From the NCBI RefSeq assembly GCF_001634885.1, contig NZ_LWEX01000489.1, positions 1 to 64,000 of the forward strand: a stretch of DNA of 64,000 bases, read 5' to 3'. The translations under genes and the position numbers were made by a program. The DNA is from Sulfitobacter sp. HI0040 (lineage in GTDB: Bacteria > Pseudomonadota > Alphaproteobacteria > Rhodobacterales > Rhodobacteraceae). A model generated the notes under the pieces. It did not search any database. It was not told the origin of the DNA and worked only from the letters and a program-made list of their open reading frames with translations. Position 1 is the stretch's first letter. Every line of letters starts with the position of its first letter. Shown here piece after piece: positions 16,628-25,508 of this stretch.

Positions 16628-17827
16628 CTAGTTCTTCAGCAATTCGCCAGAGATGATGAGTTTGCGAACCTCCTGGGTGCCTGCGCCGACCTCAAGCACG
16701 CGACCGGTCCGGTATAGTCGGTTCACTTCTGTATCACGCATGTAACCCGAGCCGCCGTGAATCTGGACAGCTTTGTCCAGCACGAAGGATGTCGCCTCAG
16801 CGGCCTTGTAGATCGCCGCAGCGGTGAGCTTGTGGATTTCGCCGCGCCCGCCTTCGCCCTCTTCGAGGCCTTCACACATGGCAGCGGTGCGCAAGGACAG
16901 GCTCCGCGCGGCCTCGATCTGCGTATACATGTCGGCCAGCATCGCCTGAACCATCTGAAAACTGGCGATCGGTTTGCCGAATTGCTGGCGTGTCTTGGCG
17001 TAATCGATGGAAATATCCAGCGCCCGCTGCGCAATGCCCAGAGCGTTGAAACAGACGATGGCACGTTCCAGATCAAGTCCGGACATGGTAACGGCAACCC
17101 CGCCATCCAGCTTGCCGACCATGTTTCTGGCCGGAACACGGCAATCTTCGAATACCAGTTCGCCCGTCGGCGAGCCCCGGAATCCCATCTTGTTGAGCTT
17201 CTGCGCCACCTTGAAACCGGGCGTGTCGGTTTCCACGATAAAGGCGGAAATTCCCTTGGCCCCTTTTTCGGGCGATGTCTTGGCATAGACCAGCACCAGA
17301 TCGGCAATCGGCCCATTGGTGATGTAGATCTTGGCCCCGTTCAGGATGTAATCGTCGCCATCCTTCTTCGCCGTGGTCCGCATAGAGCCCAGCGCATCCG
17401 AGCCAGCACCGGGTTCGGTCAAGCCCAATGCGCCGATCAACGTGCCATCGCAAAGCCCCGGTAGATACTTGCGGCGCAACTCGTCATTGGCGTTGCGATA
17501 GATATTATTGACGCAGAGGTTGTCGTGCGCCACATGGGTCAGTCCGATGGCCGCAGAGGATCGCGACAGCTGTTCGGTGATGATACAGGCCGAGGTAAAA
17601 TCGAGCCCGGCACCGCCGAATTCCGTCGGCACGTTCAGTCCCAGGTAGCCCATTTCGCCCAGCTTGGGGAAAACCGAAGACGGCAGGTCATCAGTATCGT
17701 CCATTTCCGCATTCAGATGGTGGAATTCGGACATGAAGAACTTGCCGGCCTGATCGGCCAGGGCCTGCTGTTCGTCCGTCATGAAATGTGTTGGCAGTGC
17801 GGTGTCGTTGCGCAGTTGCTTGTTCAT
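16628..17827 (-). CDS. Acyl-CoA dehydrogenase, isovaleryl/citronellyl-CoA type (second of tandem pair)
   Basis: A 399-aa flavin dehydrogenase. LTEPGAGSDALGS, KIYITNG and GFRGSPTGELVFEDCRVP mark the isovaleryl-CoA-dehydrogenase branch, with the catalytic Glu in SGLDLERAI. ATG 17827 follows a GGGAGA site; the longer upstream frame overlaps the previous gene and is rejected. It is highly similar to the gene just upstream (14 nt gap), so the two arose by duplication and may act on successive substrates or as a mixed tetramer. In terpene degradation AtuD is such an enzyme (citronellyl-CoA), which fits the AtuA and carboxylase genes across the divergent promoter. Confidence 0.9.
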   Translation of the reverse strand: MNKQLRNDTALPTHFMTDEQQALADQAGKFFMSEFHHLNAEMDDTDDLPSSVFPKLGEMGYLGLNVPTEFGGAGLDFTSACIITEQLSRSSAAIGLTHVAHDNLCVNNIYRNANDELRRKYLPGLCDGTLIGALGLTEPGAGSDALGSMRTTAKKDGDDYILNGAKIYITNGPIADLVLVYAKTSPEKGAKGISAFIVETDTPGFKVAQKLNKMGFRGSPTGELVFEDCRVPARNMVGKLDGGVAVTMSGLDLERAIVCFNALGIAQRALDISIDYAKTRQQFGKPIASFQMVQAMLADMYTQIEAARSLSLRTAAMCEGLEEGEGGRGEIHKLTAAAIYKAAEATSFVLDKAVQIHGGSGYMRDTEVNRLYRTGRVLEVGAGTQEVRKLIISGELLKN

Positions 17828-17840
17828 GGTCTCGTCTCCC

Positions 17841-19055
17841 TCAGGCGCGCAAAAGTTCTTCGGCAATGATGATCTTGCGGACTTCGCTTGTACCCGCGCC
17901 GATTTCCAGCAGCTTGTTGGCGCGGAACAGCCGGTTGATCTCGGTGTCCTGCATGTAGCCAGAGCCACCATGAATATGGCAGGCTTCGGTCACCGCCTTG
18001 TTGAATGCCTCGCCTGCGTAAAGACAGGCCGCCGCAGTCAGCTTGTGGATTTCGCCGCGGCCACCGGCCCCTTTCGGCAGGCCGGTACAGGCGGCCAGCG
18101 CCCGATAACTGAAGGCACGCGCGGTTTCGACCTCGGTGTAGATCTCGGCCAGTTTCGACTGCATCATCTGGAAACTTGCAATCGGCTTGCCGAACTGTTC
18201 GCGAATCTTGGCGTATTCCAGCCCCAGTTCCAGCGCGCGTTCGGCCATGCCAACGCAGACTGAGGCAACCATAGCACGCTCCAGATCCAGCCCGCTCATT
18301 ACCACCGAAACGCCGGTGTTTTCCTGTCCAACCATGGCGGACGCGGGTACGCGGCAATCCTCAAACACCAGTTCTCCGGTTGGCGAGCCGCGAAAGCCCA
18401 TCTTGTCAAGCTTTTGCGCCACCTTGAAACCGGGATTGTCCGTCTCGATTATGAAAGCGGAAATGCCCTTGGCGCCCTTCGACTTGTCGGTTTTAGCGTA
18501 AAGCAGGATCACATCGGCAATCGGCCCGTTGGTGATATAGATCTTCGAGCCGTTGATGACGTAGTCATCGCCGTCGCGGCGCGCGGTGGTCGCCATGGAC
18601 CCAAGCGCATCGGACCCCGCGCCCGGTTCGGTCAGGCCCAAAGCACCAACCAGCTCGCCCGAGCAAAGACCCGGCACGTATTTCTTCACATGCTCTTCGG
18701 ATCCATTGCGCAGCAGGTTATTCAGGCACAGGTTGTCATGCGCCCCGTGTGAGAGGCCCACAGCCGGATTCCACTTCGAAATCACCTCGGACACCAGCGC
18801 CTGGGTGAACTCGTTCTGTCCCGATCCGCCTAGCTCCTCCGGCGCGGTAATCCCCAGCAGGCCCAGCTCGCCCATCTGCTTGAACAGATCATCGGGCCAC
18901 CATTCCTCGTCATCCATACGCGCTTGCAGCGGGTGTAGCACCTCGCGCGACACCCGATCCACGTGATCGACAATCTGGCGTTGCTCATCGGTCAAAGAAT
19001 AGTTCGCCCTGATGGCTTCCAGATGCGCCGCGATGGCCTCACTTTGAGCGGTCAT
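17841..19055 (-). CDS. Acyl-CoA dehydrogenase, isovaleryl/citronellyl-CoA type (first of tandem pair)
   Basis: A 404-aa acyl-CoA dehydrogenase with the same signature set as its neighbour: LTEPGAGSDALGS, KIYITNGPIAD, GFRGSPTGELVFEDCRVP and the catalytic Glu in SGLDLERAM. ATG 19055 is preceded by a GGGAGGACG ribosome site, and the upstream in-frame extension crosses the operator. It heads the leftward operon dehydrogenase, dehydrogenase, SDR, crotonase, thioesterase, thioesterase. It faces the AtuA/carboxylase operon across the operator at 19097, so both arms are probably induced together. Probable substrates are beta-methyl-branched acyl-CoAs. Confidence 0.9.
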   Translation of the reverse strand: MTAQSEAIAAHLEAIRANYSLTDEQRQIVDHVDRVSREVLHPLQARMDDEEWWPDDLFKQMGELGLLGITAPEELGGSGQNEFTQALVSEVISKWNPAVGLSHGAHDNLCLNNLLRNGSEEHVKKYVPGLCSGELVGALGLTEPGAGSDALGSMATTARRDGDDYVINGSKIYITNGPIADVILLYAKTDKSKGAKGISAFIIETDNPGFKVAQKLDKMGFRGSPTGELVFEDCRVPASAMVGQENTGVSVVMSGLDLERAMVASVCVGMAERALELGLEYAKIREQFGKPIASFQMMQSKLAEIYTEVETARAFSYRALAACTGLPKGAGGRGEIHKLTAAACLYAGEAFNKAVTEACHIHGGSGYMQDTEINRLFRANKLLEIGAGTSEVRKIIIAEELLRA

Positions 19056-19096
19056 ATCGTCCTCCCGAAAAATGTTGTTTGCGTTGTTGACCAAAA

Positions 19097-19112
19097 TCAA
19101 ACACATGTTAGA
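19097..19112. promoter_or_regulatory. TetR-type operator, copy 3 (one mismatch)
   Basis: TCAAACACATGTTAGA matches the shared TCTAACA-NN-TGTTAGA repeat with one base changed in the left arm. It lies 41 bp upstream of the tandem dehydrogenase operon (leftward) and 76 bp upstream of the crotonase-AtuA-carboxylase operon (rightward). Confidence 0.75.
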
Positions 19113-19188
19113 AAATAGATCAAGCCAAGCTTTTGACGACCTGACGTAAGAAAGCGCGGTGTCCTGAATACAGGGGGGAGCTTCGGAA

Positions 19189-19974
19189 ATGACTGAGAGC
19201 GTTGTTCAATCGCAGGTGCTCGGCAAAGAAGTGCGTATCACGATTCGACGTCCTGATAATCGAAATGCCCTCAACCGTGAGGTCGCAGACGGGATCATGG
19301 CCGCCATATGTGCTGCCGAGAGGGACATCGATTGCCGCGTGATCGTTCTGACCGGCGAGGGCGAGCGCGCCTTCTGTGCCGGGGGCGACATCAAGGCGGG
19401 GGCGGATGGCGGCCCGTTTGTTCAGGATCCGGCGGACCCGGATCATTTTGCCGGAAGGTTGTTCGAGACGATACAGGCGTGCCGAAAGCCAACGATCGCG
19501 CGCATCAATGGCGTCGCGATGGGGGCAGGAGCGGGCATCATCTGTGCCTGCGATCTGGCTGTGATGGCGGATCATGCCCGCATCGGAACGCCGGAAGTGA
19601 AGGTGGGTCTGTTTCCCATGACGATCGTGCCACCCATGATGCGCGTGCTGCCCCGGCGGAGGCTGATGGAGATGTTCATCACCGGCGTTCCTCTGACGGC
19701 CGAGGAAGCCCTGCAGTTCAATCTGGTCAACTATGTGACCGATGCCGCGGGGTTGGACGACAAGGTTGCAGAACTGGTTGCCCAGATCGCCGCGCAGTCG
19801 CCGAGCGCTATCCGGCTGGGAAAATACGCCTGTCACGCGATGGAGGATATGACCTATCCGCAGCAAATGCGGTTTGCAGAAACACTTTTACCGCGTGTGG
19901 CGCAGACCGAAGACGCGCGCGAAGGCTTTGATGCCTTCATTGAGAAGCGCAAACCTGAATGGACGGGCCGCTGA
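19189..19974 (+). CDS. Enoyl-CoA hydratase/isomerase family protein (AtuE/LiuC-like)
   Basis: A 261-aa crotonase-fold protein, with FCAGGDIKAG as the oxyanion segment. The first catalytic position (Glu144 of rat hydratase) is Gly116 (MGAGAGIICACD), while the second acid is kept as Glu136 in IGTPEVKVGL. This single-Glu pattern is shared with 3-methylglutaconyl-CoA hydratases and related isohexenylglutaconyl-CoA hydratases. ATG 19189 follows a GGGGGGAG site. It is the first gene of the operon crotonase-AtuA-BC-BCCP-CT. Hydration of a carboxylated, methyl-branched enoyl-CoA made by the adjacent carboxylase would fit the terpene or leucine logic. Confidence 0.85.
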   Translation: MTESVVQSQVLGKEVRITIRRPDNRNALNREVADGIMAAICAAERDIDCRVIVLTGEGERAFCAGGDIKAGADGGPFVQDPADPDHFAGRLFETIQACRKPTIARINGVAMGAGAGIICACDLAVMADHARIGTPEVKVGLFPMTIVPPMMRVLPRRRLMEMFITGVPLTAEEALQFNLVNYVTDAAGLDDKVAELVAQIAAQSPSAIRLGKYACHAMEDMTYPQQMRFAETLLPRVAQTEDAREGFDAFIEKRKPEWTGR

Positions 19975-19995
19975 TCAAACGGGGAGGAGAGGAAT

Positions 19996-21795
19996 ATGTC
20001 GGAACGAAAGCTGCGCATCGGATGCGCGTCGGGCTTCTGGGGCGATACGCCGGAAGCGATCGGTCAACTGGTCTCAAAGGGCGAGATCGACTATCTGGTG
20101 TTTGACTATCTGGCAGAGGTGACAATGTCGCTGATGGCGCGGGCCCGCGCCAAAGCGCCCGAGTCGGGCTATGCGCCGGACTTCGTCAAGGCGCTGGCAC
20201 CCTGGTTGCCGGATATCAAGGCAAAAGGGATCAAGGTCGTTGCCAATGCCGGGGGCGTGAACCCGCGTGGCTGCAGCGATGCGCTTGCCAAAGCCGCCGC
20301 CCAGGCCGGGATCGATCTGTCCATCGGAGTCGTGCTGGGAGATGACCTGTTGCCTCGGGCCGATGAAATTCGCAAAAACGGTCAGACGGAAATGTTCTCG
20401 GGTGTCGCATTTCCAGATGATATCTGGAGCATGAATGCCTATCTGGGTGCCCGCCCCATCGCTGCCGCGCTGGATGCCGGGGCCGACATCGTGATCACCG
20501 GGCGCTGCGCCGACAGCGCGGTGGCGCTTGGTCCGCTGATGCATGAGTACGGCTGGGGCGATGACGACTGGGACAAGCTCAGCCAGGGATCGCTGGCCGG
20601 ACACCTGATCGAATGCGGCCCCCAGGGAACCGGCGGCAACTTCACCGACTGGCAGGACGTGCCGGGTTGGGACAATATGGGCATGCCCATCGTCGAGGTG
20701 TCCGAAGACGGCAGTTTCACTATGACCAAGACGCCTGACACCGGCGGGCTGGTTGTGCCCGGGTCAGTCGGAGAGCAGATGCTCTATGAAATCGGGGATC
20801 CCCGCGCGTACCTGTTGCCCGACGTGATCTGCGACTGGTCCGGGGTCACCCTGGAACAGGTCGGACCCGACCGGGTGCTGGTCAAGGGCGGCAGGGGGCT
20901 TGGGCGCACTGACAGCTACAAGGTGTCGGCGACCCATGCCGATGGCTGGCGCGCCGTCTCTACCCTGACACTGGCCGCGATTGATGCACCCGCCAAGGCC
21001 GAACGTGTGGCCGAGGCGATCCTGACCCGCTGTCGCCGGATTTTTCGCGACCGCAACATGGCCGATTTCCGGCAGGTCAGCGTCGAGGTGCTGGGCGCCG
21101 AGGCCGCCTATGGCGCAAACGCGCGCGCCCGGACCCGCGAGGTGGTGCTCAAGATCGGCGCGGTCCATGACGATCGCGCCGCGCTGAACATCTTTGCCGG
21201 AGAAATCGCACCGATGGCGATTTCGACCGCGCAGGGTCTGACCGGGTTCTTCGCCGGACGGCCCAAGGTGCAGCCGGTGGTGCGTCTGTTCTCGTTCCTG
21301 CAAGACAAGGCAGCCACGCCGGTAGCGGTCGAGGTCGACGGCAAGGATGTGCCCGTGAGCGTGGCCACTACGCCAGTCCACCTTGATCCACCTGCCGCAC
21401 CGCCCGCAGATAGCCGCGAGCCCGGCCCGGACGCTGTCAAGGTCCGCCTCGTCGATCTGGCTTGGGGCCGCTCGGGCGACAAGGGGGATATCGCCAATAT
21501 CGGCATCCTTGCGCGCAGGCCGGACTACCTGCCCTATATCCGCGCGGCCCTTAGCGAAGAGGTGGTGAAAGACTATTTCGCCCATGTCTGCGACGGCAGG
21601 GTTGAACGGTTCGACCTGCCCGGAAGCCATGCGCTGAACTTCATGCTGCATGAATCCTTGGGCGGGGGTGGCATCGCCTCTGTCCGCATCGACCCGCAAG
21701 GCAAAGGGTTTGCGCAGATGCTGCTTGATATCGAAATTCCCGTGCCAGCCGATCTGGCCGCAAGTGACGGGCTGAACGCCGCGAACCCGAACTAA
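19996..21795 (+). CDS. atuA: Acyclic terpene utilization AtuA-family protein
   Basis: A 599-aa AtuA-type (DUF1446) protein. The long N-terminal domain (roughly residues 1-450) includes the family stretches GFWGDTPEA and VNPRGC and the segment ending in TGRCADSAVAL. A C-terminal ferredoxin-fold-like domain (about 485-590) begins near VDLAWGRSGDKGD. AtuA is required for growth on citronellol and geraniol in Pseudomonas, but its biochemical function is unsettled. It follows the crotonase gene by 21 nt with a strong GGGGAGGAG site and precedes the carboxylase genes, the usual neighbourhood of this family. Homologues also occur outside terpene clusters, so terpene use is suggested rather than shown. 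Confidence 0.85.
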   Translation: MSERKLRIGCASGFWGDTPEAIGQLVSKGEIDYLVFDYLAEVTMSLMARARAKAPESGYAPDFVKALAPWLPDIKAKGIKVVANAGGVNPRGCSDALAKAAAQAGIDLSIGVVLGDDLLPRADEIRKNGQTEMFSGVAFPDDIWSMNAYLGARPIAAALDAGADIVITGRCADSAVALGPLMHEYGWGDDDWDKLSQGSLAGHLIECGPQGTGGNFTDWQDVPGWDNMGMPIVEVSEDGSFTMTKTPDTGGLVVPGSVGEQMLYEIGDPRAYLLPDVICDWSGVTLEQVGPDRVLVKGGRGLGRTDSYKVSATHADGWRAVSTLTLAAIDAPAKAERVAEAILTRCRRIFRDRNMADFRQVSVEVLGAEAAYGANARARTREVVLKIGAVHDDRAALNIFAGEIAPMAISTAQGLTGFFAGRPKVQPVVRLFSFLQDKAATPVAVEVDGKDVPVSVATTPVHLDPPAAPPADSREPGPDAVKVRLVDLAWGRSGDKGDIANIGILARRPDYLPYIRAALSEEVVKDYFAHVCDGRVERFDLPGSHALNFMLHESLGGGGIASVRIDPQGKGFAQMLLDIEIPVPADLAASDGLNAANPN

Positions 21796-21807
21796 GAGGA
21801 CAACTCC

Positions 21808-23277
21808 ATGACCATTTCGAAACTTCTGGTCGCAAATCGGGGTGAAATCGCGGCGCGCGTGTTGCGCACCGCCAACGCACACGGGCTTGCGACGGCCGTG
21901 TTGCGCCATGCCTCGGAACAAGAGGGGCCTGCCCATCTGATCGCGCATGAGGTTGTGACCATCGACGGCCCGACGCCCGTGGCCGCCTATCTGGATATTC
22001 CTCAGATTGTCGAAGCCGCCAAAAGGATCGGCGCGGACGCGGTGCATCCCGGCTATGGCTTTCTGTCAGAGAATGCCGGTTTTGTCGCGGCACTGGAAAA
22101 AGCCGGAGTGACCTTTGTCGGCCCGACGTCAGAGGTCATCGACCTGATGGGGGACAAGGTCCGCGCCCGCGCCTTTGTCGAGGAACGCGGGTTTCCCGTC
22201 GCCCCCTCGGCGATCGAGGATGACGATCCGGCGAGCTTTGTCGAACGTGCCCGCGCCGTTGGCTATCCGCTGCTGATCAAGCCCTCGGCGGGCGGTGGCG
22301 GCAAGGGCATGCGCGTCGTACGCGAGGACAGCACGCTGGAGACCGAAATCGAAACCGCGCGCCGCGAAGGCGAACGGTATTTCGGTGACGGCCGCCTGTT
22401 TGTCGAACGTTACATCGAACGCCCGCGCCATATCGAGGTGCAGGTGATGGGCGACGGGCAAGGCAACGTGGTCCATTTCTGGGAACGCGAATGTTCGATC
22501 CAGCGCCGGTTCCAGAAGATTATCGAGGAAACGCCCTCACCGGCGCTGACCCCCGAGCAACGGGATAAGATCTGCGAGACCGCTGCCGGAATTGCCCGCG
22601 CCGTCAAATACCGCGGGGCAGGGACCGTTGAATTCATCTATGCGCAGGACGGGGCCTTTTATTTCCTGGAAATGAACACCCGCCTTCAGGTCGAACATCC
22701 GGTGACCGAGATGGTAACCGGCTTTGATCTGGTTGCCGAGCAGCTGCGTGTCGCGGCGGGCGACGGGCTGAGCGCCGTGCAGGCGGATATTCCACAGAAC
22801 GGCAATTCGATCGAACTGCGCATCTGTGCCGAGGACGCGACGGCCGATTTCCGGCCCGCGATCGGCGATATCCTGCTGCTGGACGAACCCCAGGGCGAGG
22901 GTGTCCGCGTAGACAGCGGCATTCTGGACGGCGGCAAGGTAACGACCGACTTCGACCCGATGTTGTCCAAGCTGATCGTACATGGCCGGGATCGCGCGCA
23001 GGCCATCGCCCGCGCGCGGCAGGCGGTGCAGAACTATGTGGTTCTGGGGGTGACAACCAACACCGGCTATCTGGATGCAATCCTTGCGCATCCCGATTTT
23101 GCCTCGGGCGACATTTCAACCGGGTTCCTGACTGAACAATCCGAAACGCTGACTGCGCCGGGCGAAGATGTCTCGGACCTGCTGATGGCGGCAGCGGCCC
23201 TGTCGGACGAGCGGCTGGTGAGTGAAGTCATGCAGATACCGGAGATGCACCGCAAGATGGGCGGGTGGAGAAACTGA
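21808..23277 (+). CDS. Acyl-CoA carboxylase, biotin carboxylase subunit
   Basis: A 489-aa biotin carboxylase: ATP and bicarbonate carboxylate the biotin carried by a partner protein. The N-terminal LVANRGEIAARV, the ATP-grasp glycine loop KPSAGGGGKGM near residue 155, HIEVQVMGD and the FLEMNTRLQVEHPVTE block near residue 283 are all intact. Unlike AtuF or LiuD, which fuse carboxylase and biotin domains in about 660 residues, this protein ends after the carboxylase domain. The biotin domain is encoded by the next gene, which overlaps its stop (TGATG). ATG 21808 has an AGAGGA site. Together with the downstream genes it forms a three-part acyl-CoA carboxylase. Confidence 0.92.
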   Translation: MTISKLLVANRGEIAARVLRTANAHGLATAVLRHASEQEGPAHLIAHEVVTIDGPTPVAAYLDIPQIVEAAKRIGADAVHPGYGFLSENAGFVAALEKAGVTFVGPTSEVIDLMGDKVRARAFVEERGFPVAPSAIEDDDPASFVERARAVGYPLLIKPSAGGGGKGMRVVREDSTLETEIETARREGERYFGDGRLFVERYIERPRHIEVQVMGDGQGNVVHFWERECSIQRRFQKIIEETPSPALTPEQRDKICETAAGIARAVKYRGAGTVEFIYAQDGAFYFLEMNTRLQVEHPVTEMVTGFDLVAEQLRVAAGDGLSAVQADIPQNGNSIELRICAEDATADFRPAIGDILLLDEPQGEGVRVDSGILDGGKVTTDFDPMLSKLIVHGRDRAQAIARARQAVQNYVVLGVTTNTGYLDAILAHPDFASGDISTGFLTEQSETLTAPGEDVSDLLMAAAALSDERLVSEVMQIPEMHRKMGGWRN

Positions 23278-23780
23278 TGCGACGGATTTTTCAAATCGAC
23301 GGCGAGGAGACCGAAACCTGGTTGGCCCATGACGGGGCCTGCTTCATACTGAACACACCCGACGGGGCAATTCCCTGTCAGCTGGAAGCCGCCGGGGCAA
23401 AGGGTGGCCATGTGCTGCGTGCAAATGGCAAGGTCCGGGAATTGCGGCTGGCCGCCGGACCGGACGCAACCTTCGTGCATATGAACGGGCGCGTCCATGA
23501 GATAAGGCGTATTGACCCGGCCGAGCGCCTGGCGGGCGGCGACAGCGGCAGCAGCGACGACCGGGTCACCGCGCCGATGCCGGGTGTTGTCGTGTCCATT
23601 GCGGTCAAGCCCGGCGACCAGGTCAACGAAGGCCAGCCGCTTCTGGTGATCGAAAGCATGAAGTTGGAAACCACACTGACGGCGCCGCGCGACGGGGTCG
23701 TTGCTGAATTGCCGTTCGCTGAAGGCGACAGTTTCGGTCTGAAAGACATCCTGGCCCAATTGGTTCCGGAGGAGGAGTGA
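23277..23780 (+). CDS. Biotin carboxyl carrier subunit of acyl-CoA carboxylase
   Basis: A 167-aa protein with a C-terminal biotinyl domain. The biotin-accepting Lys129 lies in ESMKLETTLTAP, with the usual GVVVSIAVKPGDQV strand before it and a GVVAEL strand after it. The first about 90 residues are a beta-rich segment resembling the carboxylase-transferase (BT) linker of fused alpha subunits. This suggests the gene arose by splitting a fused subunit. ATG 23277 overlaps the stop of the biotin carboxylase gene; a GTG at 23265 is an alternative start. It is followed within 3 nt by the carboxyltransferase gene. Confidence 0.9.
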   Translation: MRRIFQIDGEETETWLAHDGACFILNTPDGAIPCQLEAAGAKGGHVLRANGKVRELRLAAGPDATFVHMNGRVHEIRRIDPAERLAGGDSGSSDDRVTAPMPGVVVSIAVKPGDQVNEGQPLLVIESMKLETTLTAPRDGVVAELPFAEGDSFGLKDILAQLVPEEE

Positions 23781-23782
23781 CC

Positions 23783-25390
23783 ATGCGCAGAATTGAAAGT
23801 CAGATCGACACCAATGCCGCCGACTACAAGGCAAATTTTGCCGCCATGTCTGAACGGCTGAAGGAATTCCACGCCCGCCAGCACGCAGCGCGTTTCGAAC
23901 GCCCGCAACGCGATATCGACCGCCTTGCCCGCCAGAACAAACTGGGCGTGCGCGAGCGCTTGAAACTACTACTGGACCCCGGCACGCCCTTTTTGGAGTT
24001 TTCCACACTTGCCGCCTGTCGCGAATACGACGGCACCGTCCCTGGCGCCGCTGTGGTGACAGGCATCGGCATCGTGCAGGGCCGCGAGGTCGCCATTCAT
24101 GCCAATGACGCCAGCGTCAAGGGCGGTGCCTGGTATCCGCATACCGTGAAAAAGATCGTGCGTCTTCTTGACGTCGCCTTGGAAAACCGACTGCCGGTCA
24201 TCCATATCTGCGACAGCGCGGGCGGTTTCCTGCCGCTGCAGCACGGGGTCTTTCCCGACCGGTATCTGGGCGGGCGGGTGTTCCGCAACCAGGTCAAGCT
24301 GAGCCAGGCCAATATCCCGCAGATTGCCGTGGTCGGCGGTCACTGCACGGCTGGCGGCGCCTATGTGCCGACGCTGAGCGACTACAACATCATCATCGAA
24401 GGCACAGGGGCGATTTTCCTTGGCGGTCCCCCGCTGGTCAAGGCGGCTACCGGCGAAGAGGTCGGTGTTCAGGAGCTTGGCGGCGCGGTCATGCACACCT
24501 CGGTATCGGGCACCGGCGACTATCGCGCCGCGACCGAACAACACGCCTTTTCACTGGCCCGCGAGATTGTCGGCCAGTGGAAGCGCACGCCGAAAACGAT
24601 CATCGAAACCGCGGCCTATGAAGAGCCTTACTATGACCCCAAAGAACTCTACGGGATCATTCCAAAAGACCGGAAAACCCAGTTCGACATGCGCGAGGTT
24701 CTGGCCCGGATCGTGGACGGCTCACGCTTTCACGAATACCAGCCGAACTATGGCACCACGATGGTGTGCGGCTTTGCCCATATCTGGGGTTACAAGGTCG
24801 GCATCCTTGCCAACAACGGGGTGCTGTTCAACGACAGTTCGCTCAAGGCAGCGCATTTCATGCAGTTGTGCAACCAGAACCGCACGCCTCTGGTCTTTTT
24901 CCAGAACATCACCGGCTATATGGTGGGCCGCGAATACGAAGAACGAGGCATCGCCAAGGATGGCGCCAAGATGCTGATGGCGCAGGGCGGCTCGGTCGTG
25001 CCGAAGTTCACAGTGATCGCCAATGCCTCTTACGGGGCCGGCAACTACGGGATGTGCGGACGGGCCTGGGACGCGCGCACGCTGTTCATGTGGCCCCAGG
25101 CCGAGATCGGCGTGATGGGGGCGGATCAGGCCGCCAATACCATGGCTGACGTCAAGATTCGGCAGCTTCAGCGCGAAGGCAAAGAGCTGACCGAAGAAGA
25201 AATCGCCGCGATCCGCGAACCGGTGCTGGAAAAATACAAGCGCGATGTCGAGGCTTATACCTCGACCTCGGAATTGTGGGACGACGGCATCCTCGATCCG
25301 GCGGACACACGCAACGCGCTTGGCATGTCGATTTCTGCCTCGCTCAATGCACCGATCGACGATCCGCACTACGGGATCTTCCGTCTGTAA
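23783..25390 (+). CDS. Acyl-CoA carboxylase, carboxyltransferase subunit (geranyl-CoA carboxylase-like)
   Basis: A 535-aa biotin-dependent carboxyltransferase with both crotonase-like halves, of the methylcrotonyl/geranyl-CoA carboxylase beta type (GGHCTAGGAYVP near residue 185; YGAGNYGMCGRA in the C half). Where methylcrotonyl-CoA carboxylases read DHFGR, this protein reads YLGGR (residues 161-165), placing Gly in the Phe position. A Phe-to-Gly difference has been linked to the longer acyl pocket of geranyl-CoA carboxylase, though I cannot confirm the numbering. With AtuA upstream, a beta-methyl-branched substrate longer than methylcrotonyl-CoA is the best guess. ATG 23783 follows GGAGGAGGAG; GTG 23777 lies within that site. 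Confidence 0.88.
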   Translation: MRRIESQIDTNAADYKANFAAMSERLKEFHARQHAARFERPQRDIDRLARQNKLGVRERLKLLLDPGTPFLEFSTLAACREYDGTVPGAAVVTGIGIVQGREVAIHANDASVKGGAWYPHTVKKIVRLLDVALENRLPVIHICDSAGGFLPLQHGVFPDRYLGGRVFRNQVKLSQANIPQIAVVGGHCTAGGAYVPTLSDYNIIIEGTGAIFLGGPPLVKAATGEEVGVQELGGAVMHTSVSGTGDYRAATEQHAFSLAREIVGQWKRTPKTIIETAAYEEPYYDPKELYGIIPKDRKTQFDMREVLARIVDGSRFHEYQPNYGTTMVCGFAHIWGYKVGILANNGVLFNDSSLKAAHFMQLCNQNRTPLVFFQNITGYMVGREYEERGIAKDGAKMLMAQGGSVVPKFTVIANASYGAGNYGMCGRAWDARTLFMWPQAEIGVMGADQAANTMADVKIRQLQREGKELTEEEIAAIREPVLEKYKRDVEAYTSTSELWDDGILDPADTRNALGMSISASLNAPIDDPHYGIFRL

Positions 25391-25473
25391 AGGCTTGAGG
25401 GACGGCACACCGGGTCGGGGAGTGCCGTTCCGCGTCAAGGCGCTTCCATCTGGCGCTTTCGGAATCTGAAGTA

Positions 25474-25508
25474 GTCCTGACCGGTCCGGTTCCCGGACAG
25501 GTCAGGAC
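25474..25508. terminator. Bidirectional hairpin terminator
   Basis: GTCCTGACCGGTCCGG and CCGGACAGGTCAGGAC form a 16-bp stem with one mismatch and a TTC loop. It sits between the convergent carboxyltransferase and PaaY-like genes and overlaps the last codons of the latter. It could end transcription from both sides. Confidence 0.65.

Noticed and set aside
20764-22047. Leftward open frame opposite AtuA and the biotin carboxylase gene
   Set aside because: It spans two well supported genes on the other strand and shows no motif or ribosome site.
25391-25473. ACGGCAC...GTGCCGT hairpin right after the carboxyltransferase gene as a second terminator
   Set aside because: Only a 7-bp stem with a 13-nt loop and no U-tract; the longer hairpin at 25474 is a better candidate.
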